In this document: piece after piece, positions 34,523 to 45,255 of the stretch | How positions within the stretch are numbered: the first letter of the stretch is position 1 | Layout of the letters: every line of letters starts with the position of its first letter | Source of the DNA: Parerythrobacter jejuensis | Lineage (GTDB): Bacteria; Pseudomonadota; Alphaproteobacteria; Sphingomonadales; Sphingomonadaceae | DNA: 64,000 nucleotides | Direction: 5' to 3' | Assembly (NCBI RefSeq): GCF_039536765.1 | Contig: NZ_BAAAZF010000001.1 | Span: forward strand, 806,001 to 870,000 | Position numbers and translations under genes: made by a program | Notes under the pieces: model-generated | Seen by the model: only the letters and a program-made list of their open reading frames with translations | Told to the model about the DNA's origin: nothing | Databases searched by the model: none

Positions 34523-36283
34523 ATGGCCGGCGAACTCTCCCCCTCCCCGATCCTTCAGGATGCGTTGGTGATTCTTGGAGCGGCAGGGATTGTGATCCCG
34601 GTTTTCGCCCGCTTCAAGATCACGCCCGTGATCGGGTTTATCCTGATCGGCATCCTAGTCGGGCCATTCGGCCTGGGCGCGCTGGTCTACGATTATGACT
34701 GGCTGCAATATATAACGATATCCGATCCCGAGGGGTTGGACCCCTTTGCCGAATTCGGGATCATCCTGCTGCTCTTCACAATCGGGCTCGAACTCAGCTT
34801 TAACCGCCTGTGGCAGATGCGCAGGCTGGTGTTTGGCCTAGGCGCCATGGAATTGTTGGTAATCGGCAGTTCCCTTGCCTTTGTCCTGGCCATGATGGGG
34901 CAATTCTGGATTGGCGCGCTCGCGCTGGGCTTCGCCCTCGCATTCTCTTCCACCGCCATTGTGCTGCCGATATCAGGCACGCGATCTCCGGTTGGCCGCG
35001 CCGCACTGTCCATGCTTCTGTTCGAAGACATAATGATCGTTCCGATCGTCTTCATTCTCGGCGCGCTGGCCCCTTACGCGCAAAGCGATGGGGACAGCAG
35101 CATCGTCACTGTGTTGTGGCAAGGCGGGCTGGTGGTCATCGCGCTGCTCGTCCTGGGCCGGATTGCCCTGCCGCGCCTGTTTGCCCAGGCTGCGCGAACG
35201 AAAAGCCCCGAGCTGTTTCTTGCCGCCTCGCTCCTTGTCGTCATCGGGGCGAGCCTGGCTACGGCGGCGACGGGCCTCTCCCCTATTGTCGGCGCGCTGA
35301 TTGCTGGCCTGCTGATCGCTGAAACCGAATATCACGGCGAGGTCGAGAGCATCATGGAGCCGTTCAAGGGCCTCGCGCTCGGGATCTTCCTGATCACAGT
35401 CGGGATGAGCATCGATTTGCGCAGCATTTGGGAGAATCTGTGGCCGATTGTGGCCGCTGTCGTGCTGGTGCTGGTGTTTAAGGCGCTGGTGACCGGCATG
35501 TTGTTACGGTTCATGGGGGCACGGCGCAGCACCGCTGCCGAAACAGGCATCCTCATGGCAAGCCCGTCCGAAACGACGCTGATCGTCTTGTCCGCCGCCG
35601 GCTCAGCCATGTTGATCCAGCCCGGCACAGCGCAATTCTGGCAGATCGTAACTGCCATCGGCCTGACCGTCACACCGCTGCTGGCCATGCTGGGGCGCGC
35701 CATTGGTCGCCATGTCGAACCGGTGCCGGAACTGACCGAGGAAGAGCGCGGCGAGCCACGCGTGATCATCATTGGCGTCGGACGGGTCGGGATGCTGGTG
35801 GCCGACATGCTCAAGGCGCATGATCGCCCTTATGTGGCGATCGACAGCGATGCAGACCTGATCTCGGAAGCCCGCAAGCTCGGCTATCTCGCCACATTCG
35901 GGGATGCGGCGCGTGGCGACGCCTTGAGCAGGCTGGGGATCGAGAGGTCCCCGGCAGTCGTGCTGACCATGGATGAGCCGGTACTGGCGCAGCGCCTCAC
36001 CCACAAATTGCGCAAGGCCTATCCGGATCTGCTCATCGTTGCTCGTGCGCGGGACAGTGTCCACGCTGCCGATCTGTACCGCGCCGGTGCCAGCCATGCG
36101 GTGCCTGAAACACTCGAGAGCTCGCTGCAACTATCCGAAGCAGTTCTGGGGGATATCGGCGTCCCGATGGGGCCGGTGATCGCCTCTATTCACGAGAAGC
36201 GCGACGAATTCCGGGACCTAATCCAGAAAGATGCAGGGCTGGAGCACAAGCCCAAACTGCGCACCAGCTCGCTGCAGAACTAG
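34523..36283 (+). CDS. CPA2-family cation:proton antiporter with TrkA-N domain (KefB/YbaL type)
   Basis: A 586-residue membrane protein. About 12 helices form the Na+/H+ exchanger domain (residues 8-395); FAEFGIILLLFTIGLELS and LGFALAFSSTAIVLP are typical. A cytosolic NAD-binding RCK/TrkA-N domain starts near 410 (RVIIIGVGRVGMLVADML) and runs to about 545. The family exports K+ or Na+ in exchange for protons, gated by nucleotides or glutathione adducts. No kefF or kefG ancillary gene is adjacent. It converges with alaS, with only three bases between the stops. Confidence 0.87.
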   Translation: MAGELSPSPILQDALVILGAAGIVIPVFARFKITPVIGFILIGILVGPFGLGALVYDYDWLQYITISDPEGLDPFAEFGIILLLFTIGLELSFNRLWQMRRLVFGLGAMELLVIGSSLAFVLAMMGQFWIGALALGFALAFSSTAIVLPISGTRSPVGRAALSMLLFEDIMIVPIVFILGALAPYAQSDGDSSIVTVLWQGGLVVIALLVLGRIALPRLFAQAARTKSPELFLAASLLVVIGASLATAATGLSPIVGALIAGLLIAETEYHGEVESIMEPFKGLALGIFLITVGMSIDLRSIWENLWPIVAAVVLVLVFKALVTGMLLRFMGARRSTAAETGILMASPSETTLIVLSAAGSAMLIQPGTAQFWQIVTAIGLTVTPLLAMLGRAIGRHVEPVPELTEEERGEPRVIIIGVGRVGMLVADMLKAHDRPYVAIDSDADLISEARKLGYLATFGDAARGDALSRLGIERSPAVVLTMDEPVLAQRLTHKLRKAYPDLLIVARARDSVHAADLYRAGASHAVPETLESSLQLSEAVLGDIGVPMGPVIASIHEKRDEFRDLIQKDAGLEHKPKLRTSSLQN

Positions 36284-36286
36284 GTC

Positions 36287-38938
36287 TTAGCCGGCAATAA
36301 TCGCGCGCACTGCATCGAGAGCCGCCTCACCTTTCGATCCGTCGGGGCCGCCACCCTGGGCCATATCGGGCCGGCCACCGCCGCCCTTGCCGCCAAGCGC
36401 CTCGACGCCGGCCTTTACCAGATCGACCGCGCTGAAACGGTCGATCAGATCATCAGTCACCGCTGCTGCAAAAGCTGCCTTGCCGTCATTCACCGCACAA
36501 ATCGCAGCCACGCCCGAACCGATACGTTGCTTGGCTTCGTCCAGAAGGCCGCGCAGATCCTTGGGATTGAGACCTTCGATGACTTGTCCGCTGAAGGTGA
36601 CATCACCAATGGTCTCATCCTGCGGCCCGCTTGCGCCAGCACCGCCGCCCAGAGCGAGTTGCTTCCTCGCTTCGGCCAATTCCTTTTCGAGCGTCTTGCG
36701 TTCGTCCAGCAGTGCCGAAACACGGTCTGCGACCTCTTCCGGATTGGTCCGCAATGCAGCGGCAGTCGCCTTCAATGCATCTTCGCGTTCGACCAGCCAT
36801 TGGCGCGCCGCATCGCCGGTCAGCGCTTCGATCCGGCGGACACCGGAGCTGACCGCACTTTCCGATACGATCCGGAACAGCTGGATATCGCCAGTAGCAC
36901 GGACATGGGTGCCGCCACACAGCTCGACCGAATAACTCAGCCCTTCTGTGCCCGGACGCCCCATCGATAGCACACGGACTTCCTCGCCATATTTCTCGCC
37001 AAACAGGGCCAAGGCACCCGCTTCGACGGCATCGTCCGGGCTCATCAGACGTGTGGTGACCGGTTCATTCGCCCGAATTTCCGCATTCACCTCCGCTTCG
37101 ATCGCAGCGATATCGTCCTCGCTTAGGGGTTTCGGATGCGAGAAATCGAACCGCAGGCGCTCTTCGGCTACCAAGGAGCCTTTTTGCGTAACATGGCCAC
37201 CAAGCCGGTTGCGCAAGGCCGCATGGACCAGGTGGGTCGCAGAATGGTTGGCGCGCACGCGATCGCGTCGGTCTGCATCGACATCAAGATGAAGCGTATC
37301 GCCGGTCCGGATAGTGCCGGTTTCGATTTTGCCCTGATGCGAATGCAAGCGCCCGAGGGGCTTGCCCGTATCGGTGATGTCGATCTTCACGCCATCAGGC
37401 GTGGACATTGTCCCCATATCGCCGGTCTGACCGCCGCTTTCGCCATAGAACGGCGTCTGGTTGGTCAGGATGATCACTTCGTCACCTGTTTCCGCAGTCT
37501 CGACCTCGGCGCCATCCCTGACCAGCGCGACGACCCGGCCTTCGCCGCTTGTCGACGTATAGCCGGTGAATTCGGTCGCGCCTTCGCGCTCGGCAATGTC
37601 GAACCAGACTTCACTGTCTGCCGCCTGGCCAGAACCCTTCCACGCTGCCCGCGCGGCTTGTTTCTGGCGTTCCATTGCAGACTGAAAGCCGGCCTCATCG
37701 ACGGAGATGTTGCGGGCCCGCAGCGCATCCTCGGTCAAATCGTAGGGGAAGCCGTAAGTGTCGTAGAGCTTGAACGCGGTTTCGCCATCGAGCCGGTCGC
37801 CTCCACTCATCGAGCCAGTGGCTTCGTCGAGCAGTCGCAATCCCTTGTCGAGCGTCTGGCGGAACCGGGTTTCCTCGCGTTCCAGCGTTTCTTCGATAAG
37901 ATCCTGGCCGCGCGTCAGCTCGGGATAGGCCTGACCCATTTCGGTCACCAGGGCAGGTACGAGCCGGTGCATCAGCGGTTCGCTTGCACCCAACAGATGC
38001 GCGTGTCGCATGGCGCGACGCATGATCCGGCGCAGCACATAGCCGCGCCCTTCATTGGATGGCAGAACTCCGTCGGCGATCAGGAAACTGGTGGAACGCA
38101 GGTGATCGGCGATGACGCGGTGGCTTGCGGTTTGGTCACCCTCTGCCTTCACGCCAGTCAAATTCTCGGACGCGCCGATCAACTCCTTGAACGTGTCGGT
38201 GTCGTAATTGTCATGGACACCTTGCAGCACGGCCGCGACGCGTTCGAGGCCCATGCCGGTATCAATGTTCTTGCTGGGCAACTCGCCAGTGACCTGCCCG
38301 GCAGCCTGCACGTTCTGCATGAAGACGAGGTTCCAGATCTCGACAAAGCGATCGCCGTCTTCATCCGGCGATCCCGGCGGACCTCCGAAGATATGATCGC
38401 CATGGTCGAAGAAGACCTCAGAACACGGGCCGCACGGGCCATCATCGCCCATCGCCCAGAAATTATCCTTGGTTGCGATACGGATAATCCGCTCTTCAGG
38501 CAGACCTGCGACCTTCTTCCACAGGTCGAAGGCTTCATCGTCGGTGTGATAGACCGTCGCAGTCAGGCGGTCTGCATCGATGCCCCATTCCTTGGTCAGC
38601 AAAGTCCAGGCGTGTTCGATCGCCGGTTCCTTGAAATAATCACCAAATGAGAAATTGCCGAGCATCTCGAAAAAGGTGTGATGCCGCGCTGTGTAACCGA
38701 CATTGTCGAGATCGTTATGCTTGCCGCCTGCGCGGACGCATTTCTGCGAGCTTGTTGCCGTGGCGGCTGGGGGCGTTTCCAGACCGGTGAACACATTCTT
38801 GAACGGAACCATGCCCGCATTCACGAACATCAAGGTCGGATCATTATACGGCACCAGCGGCGCAGAGGCGATCTCGGCGTGGCCCTGACCGGCAAAATAG
38901 TCCAGAAAACTGCGGCGGATGTCGTTGGTCGAATGCAT
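36287..38938 (-). CDS. alaS: Alanine-tRNA ligase
   Basis: An 883-residue class II synthetase of normal length. The aminoacylation domain starts [20 protein letters not shown], and the editing domain shows the zinc/hydrolysis motifs HSATHLVH (near 568) and CGGTHV (near 670). The C-terminal DHHA1/oligomerisation region ends in [13 protein letters not shown]. The start is ATG 38938. The recA-alaS neighbourhood is common in proteobacteria; here one methyltransferase gene lies between them. Confidence 0.97.
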   Translation of the reverse strand: MHSTNDIRRSFLDYFAGQGHAEIASAPLVPYNDPTLMFVNAGMVPFKNVFTGLETPPAATATSSQKCVRAGGKHNDLDNVGYTARHHTFFEMLGNFSFGDYFKEPAIEHAWTLLTKEWGIDADRLTATVYHTDDEAFDLWKKVAGLPEERIIRIATKDNFWAMGDDGPCGPCSEVFFDHGDHIFGGPPGSPDEDGDRFVEIWNLVFMQNVQAAGQVTGELPSKNIDTGMGLERVAAVLQGVHDNYDTDTFKELIGASENLTGVKAEGDQTASHRVIADHLRSTSFLIADGVLPSNEGRGYVLRRIMRRAMRHAHLLGASEPLMHRLVPALVTEMGQAYPELTRGQDLIEETLEREETRFRQTLDKGLRLLDEATGSMSGGDRLDGETAFKLYDTYGFPYDLTEDALRARNISVDEAGFQSAMERQKQAARAAWKGSGQAADSEVWFDIAEREGATEFTGYTSTSGEGRVVALVRDGAEVETAETGDEVIILTNQTPFYGESGGQTGDMGTMSTPDGVKIDITDTGKPLGRLHSHQGKIETGTIRTGDTLHLDVDADRRDRVRANHSATHLVHAALRNRLGGHVTQKGSLVAEERLRFDFSHPKPLSEDDIAAIEAEVNAEIRANEPVTTRLMSPDDAVEAGALALFGEKYGEEVRVLSMGRPGTEGLSYSVELCGGTHVRATGDIQLFRIVSESAVSSGVRRIEALTGDAARQWLVEREDALKATAAALRTNPEEVADRVSALLDERKTLEKELAEARKQLALGGGAGASGPQDETIGDVTFSGQVIEGLNPKDLRGLLDEAKQRIGSGVAAICAVNDGKAAFAAAVTDDLIDRFSAVDLVKAGVEALGGKGGGGRPDMAQGGGPDGSKGEAALDAVRAIIAG

Positions 38939-39024
38939 GGCAGCGAATTAGGCGCTGCACGCCGCCGGGACAAGCTTGGAAATGCGTCTCTGTACCGCGC
39001 CGCTACAAAGGCGACGCGGTGCCG

Positions 39025-39855
39025 CTAGCGACGCCCCGGCCGCGCGGAGACAATCCAGGCGCCGGCACGCAGCGCAACTATCGATCCATCGGCGCTGTTG
39101 GCAAGGAAGCGTCGTAGCCGCCCGACAAATCGCCCCTTCTCCTCGTCATCAAGTTCGGCCGCCGCACTGGCGGCGGGCCCGATCAACAAGAAGTGCTTTA
39201 CCGCCTCCTCCACCGCGTCATCTCCGGCGCCGGCAACGAAGGCGTAATCAACCGGCTCGATGGAAATGTCGATCCAGCCTGCGCGAGAGAGGATCATTTC
39301 GACACGCTTGGGATCGGCAAACGCAAAGGGACCTGGGGCATACGGATCCGGAATATCGCCAAGGCCCGCAGGGAGCAGGCTGAGAATCCGTTCCGACCAT
39401 GCGTTTTCGGAGGAGTCGCGGAAGCAACTGAAGACCAGGCGGGCGTCGTGATCAGCAATCGATGCAAGATGCTCGAACGAAGCGACCGGGTCATCGAAGA
39501 ACATGACCCCATGGCGCGAGACCAAAAGGTCTGGTGCAAAGCCCGGCTTGCTCCATTCGGCTGCATCGCCGCATGCGAAGCTGACATTGGCAAGATGGCT
39601 GCCGCGATCCTTGGCAACGGCAATCAGCTCATCGCTGACATCGACCCCGATGATTTCGGCCATGGAATGGCCCCGGCCGAGCGCAAGCGACAATTCGCCT
39701 GCCCCGCAACCGATATCCAATGCCTGCCTGATCGGCCTGGCGCTGGCACGACCCAAAAGCCGGTCGGTCAGGCCTGTGAAGCTGCGGTCCGTTCGAGCCC
39801 AATGCGTTGCCCACGTCGTACCCACACGCCCTTGCCACGCTGCCTTGTCGGTCAT
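39025..39855 (-). CDS. Class I SAM-dependent methyltransferase
   Basis: A 276-residue methyltransferase. The SAM motif ALDIGCGAGELSLALGRG lies at about 45-62, followed by GVDVSDELI (motif II), DLLVSRHGVMFFDDP (motif IV region) and a C-terminal substrate part with several acidic loops. The closest group by eye is the small-molecule/UbiE-like type, but the substrate is unknown. The open frame spans the recA-alaS interval on the same strand. Confidence 0.8.
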   Translation of the reverse strand: MTDKAAWQGRVGTTWATHWARTDRSFTGLTDRLLGRASARPIRQALDIGCGAGELSLALGRGHSMAEIIGVDVSDELIAVAKDRGSHLANVSFACGDAAEWSKPGFAPDLLVSRHGVMFFDDPVASFEHLASIADHDARLVFSCFRDSSENAWSERILSLLPAGLGDIPDPYAPGPFAFADPKRVEMILSRAGWIDISIEPVDYAFVAGAGDDAVEEAVKHFLLIGPAASAAAELDDEEKGRFVGRLRRFLANSADGSIVALRAGAWIVSARPGRR

Positions 39856-40045
39856 GGTGCCCCCCGTTTGCTCGGCCTGTCACAAGCCATCGCCATCAAG
39901 TGCTGAGAATAGCTTGCCAATCAGGGTAAAGCACACAGGGCTGCATGCAAGGTTGCACCTGCCGGAGGCCAATTGCGATGGGTCCGCAAGGCGGTCAAGT
40001 CGCCCGGCGTCACCACGCCGGCAGATGAAATCCGCATGCAACGGA

Positions 40046-40086
40046 AAAGCCGGCCCGATCACCACCAGGGATCACGTGCCGGCTTT
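40046..40086 (-). terminator. Probable recA terminator
   Basis: A 9-bp stem (40046-40054 with 40078-40086) lies 56 bases after the recA stop on the minus strand; its loop contains a small internal GATC pairing. The minus-strand 3' arm ends in CTTTTCC, a short T-run. The remaining region to 39856 shows nothing else notable. Confidence 0.45.
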
Positions 40087-40141
40087 CCATGTGTTCGGGT
40101 GCCAATATTGGGGACAGTGGCACCCGCTTGAGAAGAGTGTC

Positions 40142-41200
40142 TCAGTCCTCCGCGTCAGGACCGGTCATCATCTCCTCGGCGACCTCGTCGGTTTTACCGC
40201 GGATGACGGCTTCCAACTTGTCGCGAACTTCAGGGTTTTCATCGAGATAGGTTTTCGAGTTTTCGCGGCCCTGCCCGATGCGGACACTATCGTAGCTGAA
40301 CCAGCTGCCCGACTTCTCGACCACGCCGGCCTTGACGCCAAGATCAAGGATCTCTCCCGTCTTGGATATGCCCTTGCCATACATGATGTCGAACTCGACC
40401 TGCTTGAACGGCGGGGCGACCTTGTTCTTGACCACTTTGACGCGAGTCGAGTTGCCGACCACTTCGTCACGATCCTTGATCTGCCCAGTGCGACGGATGT
40501 CGAGACGGACCGAAGCGTAGAATTTGAGCGCATTGCCGCCGGTTGTGGTTTCCGGATTGCCGTACATCACACCGATCTTCATCCGCAGCTGGTTGATGAA
40601 GATGACCATGCATTTGGAACGGTTGATCGAACCCGTCAGCTTGCGCAAAGACTGGCTCATCAGGCGGGCTTGGAGGCCGACATGGCTGTCGCCCATTTCG
40701 CCCTCGATCTCTGCCCGCGGCACCAGCGCGGCGACCGAATCGACCACCAGCACGTCAATCGCATTGGAGCGCACCAATGTGTCGACGATTTCCAGCGCTT
40801 GTTCTCCGGTATCGGGCTGCGAGACGATCAGTTCGTCGATATCGACGCCCAAGGCCTTGGCATAAACAGGGTCGAGCGCATGCTCCGCATCGACGAAGGC
40901 GACACTGCCGCCAGATTTCTGTGCCTCGGCCAGAACATGCAAAGCGAGCGTCGTCTTGCCCGAGCTTTCCGGCCCGTAGACTTCAATCACGCGGCCCTTG
41001 GGCAGACCGCCAATTCCCAATGCGATATCGAGGCCGAGCGAGCCGGTAGAGATCGATTCGATATTCATCGCCTCTTTCGAGCCCAGCTTCATTGCCGAGC
41101 CTTTTCCGAAAGCGCGATCAATCTGTGCAAGGGCGGCGTCCAGCGCCTTCTGACGGTCCACGGTTTTTTCCTTTTCAACCAGCTTCAGATTGGCGGACAT
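40142..41200 (-). CDS. recA: Recombinase RecA
   Basis: A 352-residue recombinase that forms filaments on single-stranded DNA, promotes strand exchange and triggers LexA cleavage. Walker A GPESSGKT is at 76-83; the L1/L2 loops and [26 protein letters not shown] are intact, and the C-terminus is acidic as usual. The start is ATG 41200. A LexA box lies about 75-90 bases upstream, so the gene is SOS-controlled. Confidence 0.98.
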   Translation of the reverse strand: MSANLKLVEKEKTVDRQKALDAALAQIDRAFGKGSAMKLGSKEAMNIESISTGSLGLDIALGIGGLPKGRVIEVYGPESSGKTTLALHVLAEAQKSGGSVAFVDAEHALDPVYAKALGVDIDELIVSQPDTGEQALEIVDTLVRSNAIDVLVVDSVAALVPRAEIEGEMGDSHVGLQARLMSQSLRKLTGSINRSKCMVIFINQLRMKIGVMYGNPETTTGGNALKFYASVRLDIRRTGQIKDRDEVVGNSTRVKVVKNKVAPPFKQVEFDIMYGKGISKTGEILDLGVKAGVVEKSGSWFSYDSVRIGQGRENSKTYLDENPEVRDKLEAVIRGKTDEVAEEMMTGPDAED

Positions 41201-41275
41201 CGCATTGTCTCCCTCGCTTGCCTAGGGGCCCATTGCCCTTATCGACAAGCACCATGTATCGGTTTTGTTCTCATA

Positions 41276-41290
41276 GAACAAGAGGGGAAC
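41276..41290 (-). promoter_or_regulatory. LexA (SOS) box before recA
   Basis: GAAC-N7-GAAC on the plus strand, i.e. GTTC-N7-GTTC read towards recA, the exact alphaproteobacterial LexA operator. An overlapping inverted half (GTTCTCATAGAAC, 41267-41279) extends the symmetry. It lies 76-90 bases before the recA ATG. Confidence 0.85.
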
Positions 41291-41336
41291 GGATTTTTTT
41301 CTCCATAGCGGAGCAATTCCGACGTCCCAGCGTCGC

Positions 41337-43784
41337 CTAGCGGTCTTGCGAGGCACCCAAAACCTCGCCCACTTTCTGGGAAATCTGCTGCACGCTGAAG
41401 GGTTTGGGAATAAAGTGCATGTTGTCGATATCGATATCGTTGCGCAGCTGCTCCTCGGCGTAGCCGGACATGAACAGGAACGGGATCGAAGGCGCTACAC
41501 GGCGGATCGCGCGCGCCATGGCAGGGCCATCCATCCCAGGCATCACCACATCGGAAACGACCAGGTCAAAACTGCCGCCATTGGCAATCGCGGCCAACCC
41601 CTCTTCCCCATCTGCACATGCAGTCACTGCGTAGCCTGCGCGGCTCAGAGCGCGCTCGGCCACGGCCCGCACCATGTCCTCGTCCTCGACCAGCAGGAGC
41701 TTGCCCCCGCCCGACCATTCACTTGGCGGTGCATCGTCATCCTTCGAAGCCGCCGCAGGCACATCACCGTGATGGACCGGCAGATAGATCGTAAAGCGCG
41801 CGCCGCTCGGCTTGCCCCCGGCCCCGGCGACATTGTCCGCAAAAATGAAGCCGCCGGACTGCTTCACGATCCCGTAGACTGTCGACAGGCCCAGCCCTGT
41901 GCCCTTGCCCTGCTCTTTGGTCGTAAAGAACGGTTCGAAAATCTTGGGCAGAACATCATCGGGAATGCCACCCCCGGTATCCTGCACTATCAATGCGGTA
42001 TAGTCGCCCACCGGCAAGATGTCGGACCCCATGCCCTGCACGTCTTTTGCCAACACCCGCCGGGTCGCCATCGTCAGGCGCCCTTTACTGTTGCCGCCTG
42101 ACTGGATGGCATCGCGGGCATTGACGGCCAGGTTGATGATCACCTGTTCCAACTGGCTCGGATCGGCTCGGACCGGTCCCAGATCGCGATCATGACGAAC
42201 TGTAAATTCGATCTTCTCGCCTACCAGCCGCTTGAGCAACTGGTTCACTTCGCTGACCACATCGGGCAGCTGGACCACTTCGGGCCGCAAGGTTTGCTGG
42301 CGACTGAAGGCGAGTAATTGCCGCGTCAGGCTGGCGGCACGATTGGAGTTCGCGCGGATCTGCTGGATATCGTCATAGTCGCTATCACCCGGCGTATGGC
42401 GCAACAGCATGAGATCGCAATATCCGATGATCGCGGTCAGTACATTGTTGAAGTCATGCGCGACACCGCCGGCCAACTGGCCGACCGCCTGCATCTTGGT
42501 CGCTTGCGCAACCTGGCGTTTCAGCTTCGTCTCTTCCGAGGAATCAGCGAGGCTCAGCAAGACCGCCGCATCACCAAGTCCGCGCACTCCGGCAAGGCCG
42601 AGCGAGACGGGATCTTCCGGCACACTGCGCAGCCGGATCGCCATGTCTCCGCTATTGGCCGATCCCTTGCCGAACCGGCGCACGGCATCGGCCAGCGCGC
42701 CCTTGTCTTCTTTCACCACCAGGTCGGACGGATATTGCGGCAATCCCTGCTCTTCGCGATCGATTGCGCGCAAGAAGGGCGCGTTGCCGAACAGGAACCG
42801 GCCGTCACGATCGGTCATCGCAAGGCCGAGGGGCAATGCGCCTAGCAATGATTCGAGCTGCGGTGTCGCATTCGCCGTGCCGGTGTCCTCGCCCGCTCCC
42901 AATGCGATACCATGCTCGACCAGCAGCATTAGCGAGGGCACCTCGTCGGCCGCCGCGCCGCGCTGGTCATCCGGATTGTTAAGCGGCACATGGACCAGCG
43001 CGTGCGGCGTGCCGCGACGGCCCTCACGGCTGAAGTAAATCCGGTCGCGTTCGTCAGTGCGCAGCAAGGAAACATAGTCCTGCCCGGCCAGAGTCGCATT
43101 GGCATCGCCCGATGCGCGTTCCGCGAAGCCCGGCGCGACTGCCCGGATGACACCATCCGCGCCTACCAGGGCAGCCTCCACTCCCGCACGCGAAAGCATG
43201 GTGCCAAAAGTTCCGCTGACCTGCTGTGCCAATTCTCCGGCAGCATCACCAGCTTCGAGCGAACGGAAACGCCACAGCAAATAGTCATCACCGCGCCCGG
43301 CCCGCTCCGCTTCGGCTCGCCAAATGCGGGCGCCATCGGGGCTGGAAACCCGGTCCGCGATCGAAGAACCATCGCGCCACGCCTCGCGCGCAACACGGGT
43401 CAGCGCTTCGTGCGACGGGCCATCAAGGGCAATATTGGGTGGTGCCTTGCCGACGCCGAACTGGTCGGCATAGCGGGTATTCGCGCACACAAGCCGGTTC
43501 GCCCGGTCAGTAATCGCAACTCCGGAATCATCGCGATTAATGGCCGCAACGGTTACCGACCAGTCCGGTTGAGCAAGCTCGTCCTCCTGCGCCACCGGCC
43601 GGGATCGACCCAATGCGATCGCCAACACCACCAAAGTCGCCAAGCCTGCAGCATAGGCAATGGTCAGGACCGGCAACTGGCTGACAAACCAGACCGCACC
43701 GATGCTGGCGAGCAAGGCTATGCCAAGACCTCCCCAGATCGGTGAAACCTTCGTCGTCCCCTGCCCCGACGGAACCAGTTTCAT
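41337..43784 (-). CDS. cckA: Hybrid histidine kinase CckA
   Basis: An 815-residue membrane kinase. Two N-terminal helices (about 15-60) are followed by PAS-like sensor regions (about 75-400), a HisKA domain with phospho-His443 in [17 protein letters not shown], an HATPase domain ([18 protein letters not shown]), and a receiver domain with Asp745 in [10 protein letters not shown]. CckA passes phosphate through ChpT to CtrA and CpdR to control the cell cycle; CpdR is encoded at 30.8 kb. The ATG at 43784 overlaps the stop of the DUF2062 gene by four bases, which decides the start. chpT and ctrA are not in the window. Confidence 0.93.
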   Translation of the reverse strand: MKLVPSGQGTTKVSPIWGGLGIALLASIGAVWFVSQLPVLTIAYAAGLATLVVLAIALGRSRPVAQEDELAQPDWSVTVAAINRDDSGVAITDRANRLVCANTRYADQFGVGKAPPNIALDGPSHEALTRVAREAWRDGSSIADRVSSPDGARIWRAEAERAGRGDDYLLWRFRSLEAGDAAGELAQQVSGTFGTMLSRAGVEAALVGADGVIRAVAPGFAERASGDANATLAGQDYVSLLRTDERDRIYFSREGRRGTPHALVHVPLNNPDDQRGAAADEVPSLMLLVEHGIALGAGEDTGTANATPQLESLLGALPLGLAMTDRDGRFLFGNAPFLRAIDREEQGLPQYPSDLVVKEDKGALADAVRRFGKGSANSGDMAIRLRSVPEDPVSLGLAGVRGLGDAAVLLSLADSSEETKLKRQVAQATKMQAVGQLAGGVAHDFNNVLTAIIGYCDLMLLRHTPGDSDYDDIQQIRANSNRAASLTRQLLAFSRQQTLRPEVVQLPDVVSEVNQLLKRLVGEKIEFTVRHDRDLGPVRADPSQLEQVIINLAVNARDAIQSGGNSKGRLTMATRRVLAKDVQGMGSDILPVGDYTALIVQDTGGGIPDDVLPKIFEPFFTTKEQGKGTGLGLSTVYGIVKQSGGFIFADNVAGAGGKPSGARFTIYLPVHHGDVPAAASKDDDAPPSEWSGGGKLLLVEDEDMVRAVAERALSRAGYAVTACADGEEGLAAIANGGSFDLVVSDVVMPGMDGPAMARAIRRVAPSIPFLFMSGYAEEQLRNDIDIDNMHFIPKPFSVQQISQKVGEVLGASQDR

Positions 43785-44365
43785 CCGCGGTTCGCCTCCA
43801 GGCGCTGGTTCAGGCGATCTTCCATCTTGCGCAGTCGGCGGCGGCGTTTGAGGTGAACGACCCGGCGCCACCACGCACCCGCTAGCAAGTATCCAACCGC
43901 AGCCGATACTACCGCAAGAACGACAAATCCGAAGGCTGTGACGCCCGCCAGCTCGAAGAAGCTTGCCAGCATGCCCTTGTCATCCGCCAATTGGCCGGCG
44001 GTACCGGCACCCATTGCGCGATCGATATTGAGCACAAGTTCACCGACCTTCTTCGCCACAACCGCCCAGAACGGGAAAGTGAACGGATTGGTCACGAAAG
44101 TCACCAGCGCCGATATCGGCACATTGGCGCGCGCCGGCAGAGCCATAAAGGCTGCAAGAAAAATCTGTCCGAGCGGAACGATGAAGGCACAGAATAGGCC
44201 CAACGCAACCCCGCGCGGAACGGAGCGACGGGTGAACCGCCACAGCTCCGGACTCAGGAACCGGTGGGCAATTGGCGCAAGATACTTGTTCTTCGCCATC
44301 TCTTCCCGAGAAGGCATGTAACGCCGGATCAGATCGGCCAGAAAAGTCTTGCTCTTGATGTTCAT
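43781..44365 (-). CDS. DUF2062 domain-containing membrane protein
   Basis: A 194-residue protein with three to four hydrophobic segments. The DUF2062 core RRSVPRGVALGLFCAFIVPLG and FVTNPFTFPFWAVVAKKVG is clear. Function is unknown. The ATG at 44365 replaces a longer frame to 44419. The stop overlaps the cckA start (ATGA), so the two are translated together, which suggests a link with CckA at the membrane. Confidence 0.85.
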   Translation of the reverse strand: MNIKSKTFLADLIRRYMPSREEMAKNKYLAPIAHRFLSPELWRFTRRSVPRGVALGLFCAFIVPLGQIFLAAFMALPARANVPISALVTFVTNPFTFPFWAVVAKKVGELVLNIDRAMGAGTAGQLADDKGMLASFFELAGVTAFGFVVLAVVSAAVGYLLAGAWWRRVVHLKRRRRLRKMEDRLNQRLEANRG

Positions 44366-44508
44366 GACAATGCCCTGCCAATGCGCGAGGGCGCAGCAAT
44401 AGGCAAGAAGTCGCCGCAATTATCAGACAGAATGGCCATCACAATCGATATGGGTAGCCTCTCGCAAATGGCCAGAGGCTGAATCGCGCCAGCAGCGCCA
44501 AAATCCGG

Positions 44509-44991
44509 CTAGCCGCGGTCTCGCAAAATCCGTGCCTTGTCGCGCTTCCAATCGCGATCCTTGACATACTCGCGCTTGTCCTGCGCCTTTCGGCCCTTCG
44601 CGAGCCCGATCTCGACTTTCGCGCGCCCGGTGGAATTGAAATAGATGCTGAGCGGCACCAGGGTCATACCCTTGCGCTCCACCGCCCCAACCAGCCGTTC
44701 GATTTCGCGCCGGTGCAACAGCAGCTTTCGCGGGCGGCGCGGTTCGTGGTTGAACCGGTTGCCGTGGCTGAATTCGGGGATGTTGGCATTGATCAGCCAG
44801 GCCTGCCCGTCACGGATCTCGGCATAGCTTTCGGCAATGCTCGCCTCTCCCGCCCGCAGAGACTTAACCTCGGTACCCTGCAGGGTCAGCCCGGCTTCGA
44901 ACTTGTCTTCGACCGCATAGTCAAATCGCGCGCGCCGGTTTTCGGCGACGGTCTTTTGCTTGTCGAAGGTTTCGGGTTTGGGGCGGGCCAT
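44509..44991 (-). CDS. smpB: SsrA-binding protein SmpB
   Basis: A 160-residue tmRNA partner for rescue of stalled ribosomes. It has the OB-fold marks [43 protein letters not shown], and the basic tail [28 protein letters not shown] (split here for reading) that enters the empty A site. The start MARPKPETF at 44991 is standard; the frame is open to 45063. dapA, which often precedes smpB in this class, is 4 kb away. Confidence 0.95.
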   Translation of the reverse strand: MARPKPETFDKQKTVAENRRARFDYAVEDKFEAGLTLQGTEVKSLRAGEASIAESYAEIRDGQAWLINANIPEFSHGNRFNHEPRRPRKLLLHRREIERLVGAVERKGMTLVPLSIYFNSTGRAKVEIGLAKGRKAQDKREYVKDRDWKRDKARILRDRG

Positions 44992-45255
44992 GATCGCGCG
45001 CATGTAGGGGGCCAGACGCGTTTGGGAAAGGCCTCTCTCGCTGCTTGTCTCCTCTCTGTTCACAAGAGGCGCGACGCAGCACTAGCTGACCACTCGACCA
45101 AACTGCCCTTCCGCCACTTCATCCGAAAGCGGAGCGCATGAGCACTCGCCATGCCGCCAAGTGACAGCTCGACCACTGTACTCTGCGTGTTGCATTCGGG
45201 ATGCAAACCGGCTTTGGTGCCCTTGGTATATGGGTCAAATTCGGGTCTGAAATTC

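Noticed and set aside
37136-38650. Long plus-strand frame inside alaS
   Set aside because: Shadow of alaS; the opposite strand has a full synthetase with all motifs.
39503-41308. A 601-codon plus-strand frame across recA
   Set aside because: Antisense to recA and the methyltransferase gene; no ribosome site or motif.
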